This document shows positions 1 through 8,513 of a DNA stretch of 64,000 nucleotides, one piece after another. Both the position numbers and the translations under genes were made by a program. The stretch is from Variovorax sp. OV700. Lineage in GTDB: Bacteria > Pseudomonadota > Gammaproteobacteria > Burkholderiales > Burkholderiaceae_C. The notes below the pieces were generated by a model, which was not told the origin of the DNA, ran no database searches, and saw nothing but the letters and a program-made list of their open reading frames with translations. The stretch's first letter is position 1. Each line of letters starts with the position of its first letter. The stretch covers positions 186,001 through 250,000 of the forward strand of contig NZ_FNDR01000001.1 of assembly GCF_900099805.1 (NCBI RefSeq), given 5' to 3'.

Positions 1-119
1 TTGCCCGCACCGTTGGGTCCGAGCAGCGCCACGAACTGGCCTGCGGGCAAATGCAGCGACAACGATTGCAGCGCCGTGCGCGTGCCATAGCGCTTGGTTA
101 AGTCGATGGTTCGCAGCAT
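1..119 (-). CDS. ABC transporter ATP-binding protein, N-terminal fragment
   Basis: Only the first 39 or so codons lie in the window. The reading starts at an ATG (reverse strand, base 119) and gives [17 protein letters not shown] followed by LLGPNGAG, which is the beginning of a Walker A motif (GPNGAGK), so this is an ABC ATPase cut off at the window edge. It is divergent from xoxF. ABC exporters of unknown substrate are often found beside PQQ-dependent alcohol dehydrogenase genes, but nothing visible here fixes the substrate. Confidence 0.85.
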   Translation of the reverse strand, partial: MLRTIDLTKRYGTRTALQSLSLHLPAGQFVALLGPNGAG

Positions 120-629
120 GTAGGCCGGTGGAATGTGTCGAGCAGTTCGGACTCCGATGGTATTTGCCGTTCGCATTCAATTCGCAAATTCTGTGCCTCT
201 GCGCGACGAGGGTTTTCACTGTGCCAAGTCGCTTCCCACCGGCCGCGCGGGTGCCTTTGCGTCTCCCTGCGCAGTACAGCCGTACTTCGCACGAGACACT
301 TTGCGTCAAATTTGGATGCGCACTCGTTGCAAGCTTGCGGCAATGCACGGCGTCCGGGGCAGGACCACGCGTCGAACGCCCGGGATTTCCCTAAGTTCGG
401 ACCGCATTGCGACACGCCGCCGCGCGCTGCGCGAGCGCTGCTCCGCGCACGCCTCTTCCGAGGGGAGCCGCGTGTCTTCGAATGGAGCGGGCATGGGCCG
501 TCGAAGTGCTCCGTGCTGGAACTGGCAGGCATGGATGTTGCGGACCGCAGCATTCGCCAAAGCGATCGAAAGATCCGCGGGTGCTGCCATGATCGTGTTC
601 GAAACCCACTGAGATGTGAGGAGACATTT
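120..629. promoter_or_regulatory. Long intergenic region between the ABC ATPase gene and xoxF
   Basis: About 510 bases carry no convincing gene. The xoxF frame stays open upstream to base 135, but the translation of that extension has no family resemblance and is rich in Arg, Ser and Ala, as expected for an accidental frame. The region must hold the divergent promoters. I see a 10-base palindrome GCAAGCTTGC at 329-338 and strongly GC-rich self-complementary sequence around 415-450, but no clear -35/-10 pair. A ribosome site (GTGAGGAGA) ends a few bases before the xoxF ATG at 630. Confidence 0.5.
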
Positions 630-2456
630 ATGAAGTTTTCCAGGCAGATCGCCGGCCGTCTTGTACGGCATATCGGCGTCGCGATGTTGGCTCTTCCGGC
701 TTTGGCGCTTGCCAATGCCGACGTGGAGAAAAACATCGCCAACTCCAAGAACTGGGCCACGCAAGCGGGCGATATGTTCAACCAGCGCTACAGCAAGTTG
801 AACCAGATCACCAAGAGCAACGTGGGCAAGATGCAGGTCGCGTGGACGTTCTCCACCGGCGTGCTGCGCGGCCACGAGGGCTCGCCCCTGGTGGTCGACG
901 GCACGATGTACCTGCATTCGCCGTTCCCGAACAAGGTGTTCGCGGTCGACGTCGAGACCCAGAAGATCCTGTGGAAGTACGAACCCAAGCAGGATCAGTC
1001 AGTGATCGCGGTCATGTGCTGCGACACGGTGAACCGGGGCCTTGCCTATGCGGAAGGAAAGGTCTTCCTGCAGCAGGCCGACACCACGCTCGTGGCGCTC
1101 GACGGCAAGACCGGCAAGGTGGTGTGGACGGTGAAGAACGGCGATCCGAAGGTCGGAGCCACCAACACCAACGCGCCCCACGTCTTCAAGGACAAGGTCA
1201 TCACCGGCATCAGCGGCGGCGAGTTCGGCGTGCGCGGCTACCTGGCTGCCTACAACATCAAGGACGGCAAGCTGGCCTGGAAGGGCTTCAGCACGGGTCC
1301 CGATGAAGAAATGCTGATGGACCCGGCCAAGACCATGACCTGGACCGACGGCAAGATGGCGCCGGTCGGCAAGGATTCTTCGCTGAAGACCTGGAAGGGC
1401 GATCAGTGGAAGATCGGCGGCGGCACCACCTGGGGCTGGTACAGCTACGACAAGGCGACCAACGCCGTGTACTACGGCACCGGAAACCCGTCGACCTGGA
1501 ACCCGGCGCAGCGGCCCGGCGACAACAAGTGGTCGATGAGCATCTGGTCGCGCGACGTCGATACCGGCAAGGTCAACTGGGTCTACCAGATGACGCCGTA
1601 TGACGAGTGGGACTTCGACGGCATCAACGAAATGATCCTGGCGGACATCAACGTCAAGGGCAAGCCGACCAAGGCACTGGTGCACTTCGACCGCAACGGC
1701 TTCGCCTACACGCTGGACCGCGTGACCGGTGCGCTGCTGGTGGCCGAAAAGTACGACCCCAAGGTGAACTGGGCCACGCACGTCGACATGAAGACCGGCC
1801 GGCCGCAAGTGGTTGCCAAGTACTCGACCGCGCAGAACGGCGCCGACGTCAACACCAAGGGCGTCTGCCCTGCCGCACTGGGCAGCAAGGACCAGCAACC
1901 CGCCTCCTACGACCCCAACACCAAGCTCTTCTATGTGCCGACGAACCACGTCTGCATGGACTACGAGCCGTTCAAGGTCGAATACACCGCAGGCCAGCCG
2001 TATGTGGGCGCCACGCTCTCGATGTACCCCACGCCGGGCAGCCATGGCGGCATGGGCAACTTCATTGCATGGGACGCGGGCACCGGCAAGATCGTGCAGA
2101 CCAAGGCCGAGAAGTTCTCGGTGTGGAGCGGTTCGCTGAACACCGCCGGCGGTATCTCCTGCTACGGCACGCTGGAAGGCTACCTGAAGTGCGTCGATGC
2201 CAAGGACATCAACAAGGAGCTGTTCAAGTTCAAGACCCCGTCGGGGATCATCGGCAACGTGTTCACCTATGAGCACAAGGGCAAGCAGTACATCGGGGTG
2301 TTCTCGGGCATTGGCGGCTGGGCCGGCATCGGCATGGCCGCGGGCATCGACCCCGAGAAGAGCACCGAAGGCCTCGGCGCCGTCGGCGGCTACAAGGAGC
2401 TGAGCCAGTACACCGAACTCGGCGGCTCGCTGACTGTCTTCGCGTTGCCCAAGTGA
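630..2456 (+). CDS. xoxF: Lanthanide-dependent methanol dehydrogenase XoxF (PQQ quinoprotein)
   Basis: 608 residues, the usual length of the family. It oxidises methanol in the periplasm with PQQ, passing electrons to XoxG. The start at 630 follows a GAGGAGA ribosome site and gives a Sec signal peptide ending near residue 30 (ALALANA). The vicinal cysteines of PQQ quinoprotein dehydrogenases are C130-C131. The active-site stretch PYDEWDFDG contains the catalytic Asp328 and a second Asp330. That second Asp is the known hallmark of lanthanide-binding XoxF; calcium-type MxaF has Ala there. Tryptophan-rich beta-propeller repeats fill the rest. It heads a run through mxaL. Lanthanide dependence follows from Asp330; it is not measured. 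Confidence 0.97.
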   Translation: MKFSRQIAGRLVRHIGVAMLALPALALANADVEKNIANSKNWATQAGDMFNQRYSKLNQITKSNVGKMQVAWTFSTGVLRGHEGSPLVVDGTMYLHSPFPNKVFAVDVETQKILWKYEPKQDQSVIAVMCCDTVNRGLAYAEGKVFLQQADTTLVALDGKTGKVVWTVKNGDPKVGATNTNAPHVFKDKVITGISGGEFGVRGYLAAYNIKDGKLAWKGFSTGPDEEMLMDPAKTMTWTDGKMAPVGKDSSLKTWKGDQWKIGGGTTWGWYSYDKATNAVYYGTGNPSTWNPAQRPGDNKWSMSIWSRDVDTGKVNWVYQMTPYDEWDFDGINEMILADINVKGKPTKALVHFDRNGFAYTLDRVTGALLVAEKYDPKVNWATHVDMKTGRPQVVAKYSTAQNGADVNTKGVCPAALGSKDQQPASYDPNTKLFYVPTNHVCMDYEPFKVEYTAGQPYVGATLSMYPTPGSHGGMGNFIAWDAGTGKIVQTKAEKFSVWSGSLNTAGGISCYGTLEGYLKCVDAKDINKELFKFKTPSGIIGNVFTYEHKGKQYIGVFSGIGGWAGIGMAAGIDPEKSTEGLGAVGGYKELSQYTELGGSLTVFALPK

Positions 2457-2568
2457 GGCGTTATGACCGAGGCGTCCATCGATAGATAGACGCAACATGC
2501 GGACCGGGAGAGCACTCGCTCGAGGGCTCTCCCCCCGTACTTTCAAAGATATCGGAGACCCAGGAGCC

Positions 2569-2976
2569 ATGAAATTTCGTAAGTCAACGTTGCTGCCTTC
2601 CCTCGTACTGCTTGCCGGCGTCGCCTGCACACTGGCCGTCGCCGCCGCGCCCGATCCGGCGCCCTACAAAGTCACCGATGGCTACAAGGTGGATCCCGAA
2701 ACCATGAAGGGTTTCCGCACCTGGCGCTCCGCGGCCTGCGACCGCTGCCACGGCCCGAACCAGGAAGGCATGGTCGGCCCCTCGCTGATCAACAGCCTGA
2801 AGACGATGAAGAAGGAAGACTTCATCAAGACCGTTCGCGACGGTCGGCTCGACAAGGGCATGCAGAGCTTCGGCAACAACCCCGCCGTGATGGAAAACAT
2901 CAACCAGCTCTACGCCTACCTGAAGGGCCGGTCCGACGGCGCGATCACGCGCGCCCGCGTGGAAGAAAACAAATGA
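2569..2976 (+). CDS. xoxG: Periplasmic cytochrome c, electron acceptor of XoxF
   Basis: 135 residues with a signal peptide (about 1-27) and one haem c site, CDRCH at 57-61; M98 in the DKGMQSF segment is a candidate distal ligand. The gene begins at ATG 2569 after a CAGGAGCC ribosome site, 112 bases after xoxF. Position directly after xoxF and before xoxJ identifies it as the dedicated cytochrome that takes electrons from the reduced PQQ enzyme. It ends inside the start of xoxJ (ATGA overlap), so the two are translationally coupled. Confidence 0.92.
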   Translation: MKFRKSTLLPSLVLLAGVACTLAVAAAPDPAPYKVTDGYKVDPETMKGFRTWRSAACDRCHGPNQEGMVGPSLINSLKTMKKEDFIKTVRDGRLDKGMQSFGNNPAVMENINQLYAYLKGRSDGAITRARVEENK

Positions 2977-3863
2977 CCGCCCGGCCGCGTGCTGGCTGGC
3001 CCGTGTCCTTCGGCGCTCGCCTGCGGGCGGGCCTCCTTGGCGCGGCATGCTGCTGCGCGCTGCTTCCCGCAATGGCCCAGGAGACGCCTCCACGCAAGGA
3101 GTTTCGCGTCTGCCAGGACCCCAACAACATGCCCTTCTCCAACACCAAGGGAGAAGGTATCGAGAACCGCATCGCCGAGCTGTTCGGCAAGACGCTGGGT
3201 CTTCCGGTCGTCTACTACTCGTTTCCGCAGCGGCTGGCATTCTTTCGCAACACGCTGCGCTACAAGCTTCCGGGCCAGGACTACCCGTGCGACATCGTGA
3301 TGGGCGTGCCCGTCGGGCTCGACGAAGTCTCGGTCACCAAGCCTTACTACCGCTCCACCTACGCCCTGGTCTTTCCCAAGGGCAAGGGCATGGACAACGT
3401 GGCTTCGGCGGAAGATTTCCTGAAGCTCGATCCGGCCAAGCTCAAGTCGCTGCGCATCGGCATCTACGACCGCTCGCCGGCTTCGCAATGGCTCAACAAG
3501 CACGGCCTTCTCGAACAGGGCGTGCCCTACAAGCTCATGAGCGCCGACCCCGCGCAGTACCCGGGCGAGATCGTCGAAAAGGACCTGGCCGAAGGCAAGC
3601 TCGATGCCGTCGTGGTCTGGGGGCCGATCGCCGGCTTCTTTGCCCGGCGCGTCAAGAACCCCGCGCTCGTCGTGGTGCCGCTCAAGTCCGAAAAAGGCTT
3701 GCGGCTGGACTATCAGATGGCCATGGGCGTGCGCTACGGCGAACGCGAATGGAAGCAGCAGATCGAAGGGCTGATCGAATCCAAGGCGCCCGAGATCCAG
3801 GCCATCCTGAAGGAGTACGGCGTTCCGCTGGTCGATGCATCGTTCGGAGTGCCCAACAACTGA
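2973..3863 (+). CDS. xoxJ: XoxJ periplasmic solute-binding-like protein
   Basis: 296 residues with an N-terminal signal peptide ending near AMAQ (about residue 36), followed by a type 2 periplasmic-binding fold (FRVCQDPNNMPFSN, then CDIVMGVPVG and VTKPYYRSTYALV). These segments are typical of the quinoprotein-dehydrogenase-associated binding proteins MoxJ/XoxJ. Work on XoxJ in other methylotrophs suggests it binds XoxF and aids activation rather than transport; no transporter membrane component lies beside it here. It overlaps xoxG by four bases. Confidence 0.9.
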   Translation: MTARPRAGWPVSFGARLRAGLLGAACCCALLPAMAQETPPRKEFRVCQDPNNMPFSNTKGEGIENRIAELFGKTLGLPVVYYSFPQRLAFFRNTLRYKLPGQDYPCDIVMGVPVGLDEVSVTKPYYRSTYALVFPKGKGMDNVASAEDFLKLDPAKLKSLRIGIYDRSPASQWLNKHGLLEQGVPYKLMSADPAQYPGEIVEKDLAEGKLDAVVVWGPIAGFFARRVKNPALVVVPLKSEKGLRLDYQMAMGVRYGEREWKQQIEGLIESKAPEIQAILKEYGVPLVDASFGVPNN

Positions 3864-3874
3864 CCAGGTCTTTC

Positions 3875-4570
3875 ATGCGCCTCGCCATTGCCTTTCCGCT
3901 TCGTCTTTCGCTCTGCGCCCTGCTCTGTGCTCCCCTGGCCTCGCATGCCGAGGCCGACAAGCGCGACTTCTCGGCCGCAGAGCGCCTGTTGTTCATGACG
4001 CCGCAGTTGCAGGGCCTGCAGGCGCCCATGCTGCTGCGCTATACCTTCGGCAAGGCCGGCAGCTTCGAAGAAGCCTTTTCCGACAACGTCACCGTGGCGC
4101 TGATCGCCAAGGCCGACGGCAGCTGCTGCGACGCCAAGGGCGCGTTCCTGAGCGGCGCGCGCAAACTCGCGGTGCCCGAGGTCCCGGCGGCCGAAGGCAA
4201 CCCCGTCATCCTCTATTTTCTGGAGCATGACGTGCGCGAGATGAAGCGACTCACGCGCGGCTCCGAATACCACTTCCGCAAGCGCATCCGCATGGCGATC
4301 TACCAGGATGCCGAGGTGCGCGACGTGTCGCTGCGCTACCAGGGCCGCACGGTCAAGGGCAAGGAGATCGCGTTCAGCCCTTTCCTTGACGACCCGAACC
4401 GGCCGAAGTACGAAAAGTTCGCGGGCAAGACCTATCGCTTCACGCTGTCCGACGCGGTGCCGGGCGGCGTCTACGGCATTCGCACCTCCATACCGGGCGA
4501 GAGCGCCACGGCCCAGCCCCTCCTGGTCGAGGAACTGCTCATCGACGGAGCCAAGGCGCCGGCGCGCTAG
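3875..4570 (+). CDS. Exported protein of unknown function in the xox operon
   Basis: 231 residues starting at ATG 3875, eleven bases after the xoxJ stop. The N-terminus is a clear signal peptide (MRLAIAFPLRLSLCALLCAPLASHA). The mature part has an adjacent cysteine pair (GSCCDAKG) and a C-terminal stretch rich in beta-strand patterns (YRFTLSDAVPGGVYGIRT). I do not recognise a family. Its place between xoxJ and a second small exported protein in an otherwise dedicated methanol-oxidation run suggests a periplasmic role in maturation or function of the dehydrogenase; that is inference. Confidence 0.8.
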   Translation: MRLAIAFPLRLSLCALLCAPLASHAEADKRDFSAAERLLFMTPQLQGLQAPMLLRYTFGKAGSFEEAFSDNVTVALIAKADGSCCDAKGAFLSGARKLAVPEVPAAEGNPVILYFLEHDVREMKRLTRGSEYHFRKRIRMAIYQDAEVRDVSLRYQGRTVKGKEIAFSPFLDDPNRPKYEKFAGKTYRFTLSDAVPGGVYGIRTSIPGESATAQPLLVEELLIDGAKAPAR

Positions 4571-4602
4571 TGCCGCCATTTCCTGAACCCAACGCGAACG
4601 CC

Positions 4603-4974
4603 ATGAGAAAAACAATCCGCCTTCTGTGTCTTCTTGGCCTGCCAATGGCCGTGCATGGCGCGCCGCAGCACGCGAACGACTTTCCCACCATCGACCGCGT
4701 GCTGTACGTGCAGGAATGCATCGCCGCGCATCCGGACGCGGGCCGCTTCGAGATGACGAGCAAATGCTCTTGCGCCGTCGACGCCATTGCCAAGGAGATC
4801 AGGTATTCGGAGTATGTAGACCTGAGCACCGCGGCCAAGGCCACCACCATCGGCGGCGAGCGCGGCGGCTACATCCGCGACTCGGAAAAGCTGCAGGCCG
4901 ACATCAAGCGCTACAAGGCGCTGCAGGCCAAGGTGAACAATGGCTGCTTCATCGGCCCTGCCACCGCGCGCTGA
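4603..4974 (+). CDS. Small exported protein of unknown function in the xox operon
   Basis: 123 residues from ATG 4603, with a short signal peptide (MRKTIRLLCLLGLPMAVHGA). The mature protein has four cysteines (QECIAAH, SKCSCAVD, NGCFIGP), which could form two disulfides in the periplasm. No family is recognised. It follows the 231-residue unknown by 32 bases and precedes the beta-propeller gene by 22, so it is almost certainly co-transcribed with xoxFGJ. The CxC motif could also suggest metal binding, but nothing here proves it. Confidence 0.75.
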   Translation: MRKTIRLLCLLGLPMAVHGAPQHANDFPTIDRVLYVQECIAAHPDAGRFEMTSKCSCAVDAIAKEIRYSEYVDLSTAAKATTIGGERGGYIRDSEKLQADIKRYKALQAKVNNGCFIGPATAR

Positions 4975-4996
4975 ACCGAACCCCCGGCACGTGGCC

Positions 4997-5980
4997 ATGA
5001 CAGGTACCGCAACACCTGTGCGCGCCGGGGTTGCCGCGGTTCTGCTCTACTGCACGTCGGCTTGGGCTGCGCCATTCGCCTATATCACCAACCAGGGCAG
5101 CCACGATGTTTCGGTGATCGATGTTGCATCGCAGCAGGTGGTGGCCACCGTGCCAGTGGGGCGGTCGCCGGCGGGCGTAGTGGCGTCCAGCCGCGCCGGC
5201 CGAGTGTTCGTGTCCAACCCCGACAGCAAGACGATCTCCGTCATCGACATGCGCCGGCAGAAGGTCGTGAACACGCTGCCGGCCGGTGACGGGCCGGTAG
5301 GCATCGATATCTCGGCAGACGGAAAGCACTTGTACGTGGCCGACTGGTACAGCAGCCGGCTGCTGGTGTTCGATGCACAGGCCGCCAATGCCGCCAAGCC
5401 CCTGGCCTCGATCGCGGTCGGCCGCGCGCCCGCCGGCGTGGCTGCGCATCCAAACGGCACCATCGTGTTCGTGGCCGAGCGCGACGACGACAGCGTGGCC
5501 GTGGTCGATGCCCATGCGCGGCGCGTGCTGGCGCGCGTGCGCGTCGGCAGCCATCCGTTCGCGCTGCTCTACGACGCTCCGCGCTCCCGGCTCTATGCGC
5601 TCAACGTGCAGAGCAACGACGTCTCTGTGGTCGACATGCGCGACATTCGCCGCCCGGCGGTCATTGCCACCGTGAAGGTGGGCAAGGCGCCCTACGGCGC
5701 GGCGCTGGCCGAGCGCGGCGCGCTGCTCTACGTGACCAACCAGCACGAAGACACGGTCAGCGTGATCGACGCCGCTTCGCTCAAGGTGCTGCGCACCCTC
5801 CCCGGCTTCGCGTATCCAGAAGGCATTGCCGCGCATGCCGACCGCGTGTACGTCGTGAACTGGATGGACGACAACGTGCAGGTGCTTGATGCCGCGAGCG
5901 GGCAGAAGCTCAAGACCATTGCCACGGGACAGAACAGCCGCGGGTTCGGCGCCTTCATCGGCGCGCCGATGGACCACTGA
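4997..5980 (+). CDS. YVTN-family beta-propeller protein of PQQ-dependent catabolism
   Basis: 327 residues: signal peptide (through about AWAAP, residue 26) then about seven repeats with the pattern VSVIDxxxxxVVATVPVGxxPxGV (for example VSVIDVASQQVV, ISVIDMRRQKVV, VSVIDAASLKVL). This is the YVTN propeller fold; one subgroup is known to accompany PQQ-dependent alcohol oxidation genes. It probably acts in the periplasm as a binding or scaffold protein. Enzymatic activity cannot be read from the sequence. It ends 44 bases before mxaD. Confidence 0.85.
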   Translation: MTGTATPVRAGVAAVLLYCTSAWAAPFAYITNQGSHDVSVIDVASQQVVATVPVGRSPAGVVASSRAGRVFVSNPDSKTISVIDMRRQKVVNTLPAGDGPVGIDISADGKHLYVADWYSSRLLVFDAQAANAAKPLASIAVGRAPAGVAAHPNGTIVFVAERDDDSVAVVDAHARRVLARVRVGSHPFALLYDAPRSRLYALNVQSNDVSVVDMRDIRRPAVIATVKVGKAPYGAALAERGALLYVTNQHEDTVSVIDAASLKVLRTLPGFAYPEGIAAHADRVYVVNWMDDNVQVLDAASGQKLKTIATGQNSRGFGAFIGAPMDH

Positions 5981-6024
5981 ATTTTTTCGACCGACCTTTC
6001 TCATTCTTCATCACGGACGTTTCC

Positions 6025-6570
6025 ATGCCGACACTTCCTTCCAGCCGACGAGCCCTCTCTGTCCTTCTCGCATCCGTTCTCATTTCCGCATCGGCTCCCG
6101 GCCTGGCCCACGGCCCCACGCGCCAGAAGGTGAGCGAGAAGGTCACCATCGAGGCTCCCGCCGATGCCGTGTGGGCCAAGATCAAGAATTTCAATGCGCT
6201 GAAAGACTGGCATCCCGCAGTGGCCGAAAGCCCGTCCGACAAGGGCAACGCCGAAGGCTCGGTCAGGACCCTCAAGCTCAAGGGCGGCGGCACGCTGGTC
6301 GAGACGCTCGAAAGCTACGACGAGGCGCAGAAGAAATACAGCTACCGCGCCAAGGACGGCGGTGCATTGCCGGTCACGAACTACACCTCCACCCTCTCGG
6401 TGGTGGCGGACGGCGGCAAGTCCGTCGTCGAGTGGCGCGGCGCCTTCTATCGTGCCTTTCCCAACAACAATCCCCCGCCTGACCAGAACGACGAAGCCGC
6501 GCTCAAGGCCGTGACCGATGTCTACCGCGGCGGGCTTGCCAATCTGAAGAAGATGATGGAATCGAAGTAG
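6025..6570 (+). CDS. mxaD: MxaD-like periplasmic SRPBCC protein
   Basis: 181 residues with a signal peptide (to about SAPGLAHG, residue 30) followed by one SRPBCC/START-like domain (VSEKVTIEAPADAVWAKI, then YSYRAKDG and VVEWRGAFYR). MxaD of methanol oxidation clusters belongs to this family and has been proposed to aid electron flow from methanol dehydrogenase to its cytochrome. Location between xox genes and mxaRSACKL supports the call. The start follows a short gap after the propeller gene. Confidence 0.85.
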   Translation: MPTLPSSRRALSVLLASVLISASAPGLAHGPTRQKVSEKVTIEAPADAVWAKIKNFNALKDWHPAVAESPSDKGNAEGSVRTLKLKGGGTLVETLESYDEAQKKYSYRAKDGGALPVTNYTSTLSVVADGGKSVVEWRGAFYRAFPNNNPPPDQNDEAALKAVTDVYRGGLANLKKMMESK

Positions 6571-6601
6571 CCCGCGGCATCGCGCGACAAGAGGCAACAC
6601 C

Positions 6602-7621
6602 ATGGGCAACGAAGAACAACTCGAAGACTGGCGCCGCTTCGCATTGCGCGTCGAAAGCGAGGTCGCGAAGGCGATCATCGGGCAAACGGAGACGATCCGG
6701 CTCATCAACGTGGCGCTGTTCGCGCGCGGCCACGTGCTGCTCGAAGGCGACGTGGGGGTCGGAAAGACGACGGTGCTGCGCGCCTTCTCGCGCGCGATCG
6801 GCGGCGACTTCGAGCGCGTGGAGGGCACGGTCGACCTGATGCCGGGCGATCTGGTCTATCACACCTACGTCGACGCGCAAGGCCGGCCGCGCATCGACCC
6901 GGGGCCCTTGCTGCGCCACGGCGAGCGCCTGGTCACTTTCTTCTTCAACGAGATCAACCGGGCCCGGCCGCAGGTGCAGTCTCTGCTGCTGCGGGCCATG
7001 GCCGAGCGCACGGTCTCGGCCTTCGACCGCGAATACAGCTTTCCGCACATGACTGTGTTCGCCGACCGCAACAAGGTCGAGCGCGAGGAAACCTTCGAGC
7101 TGGCCTCGGCGGCGCGCGACCGCTTCATGTTCGAGCTGAACATGCCCAAGCCGAGCGACCGCGGCATTCGGCAGTCGCTGGTGTTCGACACCGCCTACCA
7201 CGACACCGAAAGCCTGATCGACAAGGTGGCGCCGGCCATCCTGCCCTGGGACCGGCTCAACGCCATTGGCGCACAGGTGCAGCGCAGCGTGCGCGCCAGC
7301 GAGACCATCGAGCGCTATGTGCTCGACGTGTGGGAAGCCACCGAGACGCCGCAGAAGTTCGGCATCCGGCTCGACAACGTGGACATGGACCGCCTGATCC
7401 TTGCCGGCGCCAGCCCACGCGGCATGAGCGCACTGCTGCGCGCCGCACGCACGGTCGCCTGGCTCGAGGGGCGCTCGCACCTGGAGCCGGCCGATCTTGC
7501 GGCGGTGCTGCCTTCGGTGCTCGGGCATCGCGTGTTCTTCACGCCGGTGTACGAGTTGCGCCGAGCCGAGCTGTCCGAAGCGCTGGTTGCCCAGATCATG
7601 GACAAGATCGCAGCGCCTTGA
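6602..7621 (+). CDS. mxaR: MoxR-type AAA+ ATPase of the methanol oxidation system
   Basis: 339 residues; cytoplasmic AAA+ chaperone. The P-loop is at about 49-57 (GDVGVGKTT). The Walker B segment reads VTFFFNEINR with Asn116 before Glu117, where most MoxR proteins have DEINR. MoxR proteins pair with von Willebrand A (vWA) domain proteins to insert cofactors or assemble complexes; MxaR with MxaS, A, C, K and L is linked to calcium insertion in MxaF enzymes. Here the nearby dehydrogenase is XoxF, so a lanthanide-loading or PQQ-loading role is an inference. The gene is followed by mxaS after 16 bases. Confidence 0.92.
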   Translation: MGNEEQLEDWRRFALRVESEVAKAIIGQTETIRLINVALFARGHVLLEGDVGVGKTTVLRAFSRAIGGDFERVEGTVDLMPGDLVYHTYVDAQGRPRIDPGPLLRHGERLVTFFFNEINRARPQVQSLLLRAMAERTVSAFDREYSFPHMTVFADRNKVEREETFELASAARDRFMFELNMPKPSDRGIRQSLVFDTAYHDTESLIDKVAPAILPWDRLNAIGAQVQRSVRASETIERYVLDVWEATETPQKFGIRLDNVDMDRLILAGASPRGMSALLRAARTVAWLEGRSHLEPADLAAVLPSVLGHRVFFTPVYELRRAELSEALVAQIMDKIAAP

Positions 7622-7637
7622 CGCCATCGAACTGGCC

Positions 7638-8513
7638 ATGGACCGCGTCGACGAATTCCACTACCAGCTGCCGCGCCGCTTCGGCGGCTGGCGCCCGGGT
7701 GCGCAGCGCGGGCTGAGCCAGGGCAGCGGCCAGGAGTTTGCCGCGCACCGGCGCCTGTTCGACCATCCCGATCCGCGCCGCATCGACCTGCGTGCCAGCG
7801 TGCGCGATGGGCGCGGCGACTGGCTGGTGCGCATCCACCGGCTGCGCGTGGCCATTCCCGTGCACGTGGTGGTGGACGTGTCGGCCTCGATGCATTTCGG
7901 TGCCGAGCGACGCAAGCTCGACGTGGTGGCCGACCTGGTCGAGGCACTGGGCTACAGCGCGTTTCGTGCCGGCGATACGGTCGGACTGCTGGCCTTCGAC
8001 CAGCGCGAACGTGAAGATCTGTTCGTGCCCGCGCGTCACAGCCGCGGCAACGGCAGCCTGATGGCGCGAATGCTGCGCGACTGCCGCGCCACACCCGGCG
8101 CTCCCCTCACGGACGACAGTGCGCTGGCAGGTTTGCGCCGCGCCACCGAACGCCTCGTCGGCCGCGGCGGCCTGGTGTTTCTGGCTTCCGACTTTCACTG
8201 GCCGATTGCCGCACTTGGAGAACTGCTCGAACAGTTCGCACCGGCCTGCGTCGTTCCGCTGGTGGTCTGGGACCCGGCCGAAACCGAGCCGCCGGACGCG
8301 CGTGCACTGGTCGCCCTGAGCGATGCCGAAACCGGCGTGCGGCGCAGCCTCTGGATGCGCGAATCGCTTCGCACGCGGTGGCGCGACGCGGTCGCAACGC
8401 GGCGCGCCGAGCTCACCGCCTTGTTCGAAGCACACGGCATGCCGCCCTTTCATCTGCACGGCCGTTTCGATGCCGAGGCGCTCACGCGCTACTTCATGGA
8501 GACGACGGCATGA
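7638..8513 (+). CDS. mxaS: MxaS, DUF58/vWA-like partner of MxaR
   Basis: 291 residues from ATG 7638. An N-terminal segment (DRVDEFHYQLPRRFGGWRPG) typical of DUF58 proteins precedes a vWA-like domain whose metal-site loop is VVVDVSASM (DxSxS pattern). No signal peptide, so cytoplasmic. DUF58 proteins act with adjacent MoxR ATPases. The stop overlaps the mxaA start (ATGA). Confidence 0.88.
   Translation: MDRVDEFHYQLPRRFGGWRPGAQRGLSQGSGQEFAAHRRLFDHPDPRRIDLRASVRDGRGDWLVRIHRLRVAIPVHVVVDVSASMHFGAERRKLDVVADLVEALGYSAFRAGDTVGLLAFDQREREDLFVPARHSRGNGSLMARMLRDCRATPGAPLTDDSALAGLRRATERLVGRGGLVFLASDFHWPIAALGELLEQFAPACVVPLVVWDPAETEPPDARALVALSDAETGVRRSLWMRESLRTRWRDAVATRRAELTALFEAHGMPPFHLHGRFDAEALTRYFMETTA

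Noticed and set aside
135..629. Upstream in-frame extension of xoxF (165 codons)
   Set aside because: The extension shows no family similarity, while ATG 630 has a ribosome site and starts a proper signal peptide; the normal XoxF length is about 600 residues.
630..2456. Calcium-type MxaF
   Set aside because: The active-site stretch is WDFDG with the extra Asp of XoxF, and no mxaI follows.
999..2630. Long open frame on the reverse strand of xoxF
   Set aside because: It is opposite a certain gene in a GC-rich genome; its Ala/Val/His/Arg-rich product matches nothing and has the composition of an antisense shadow.
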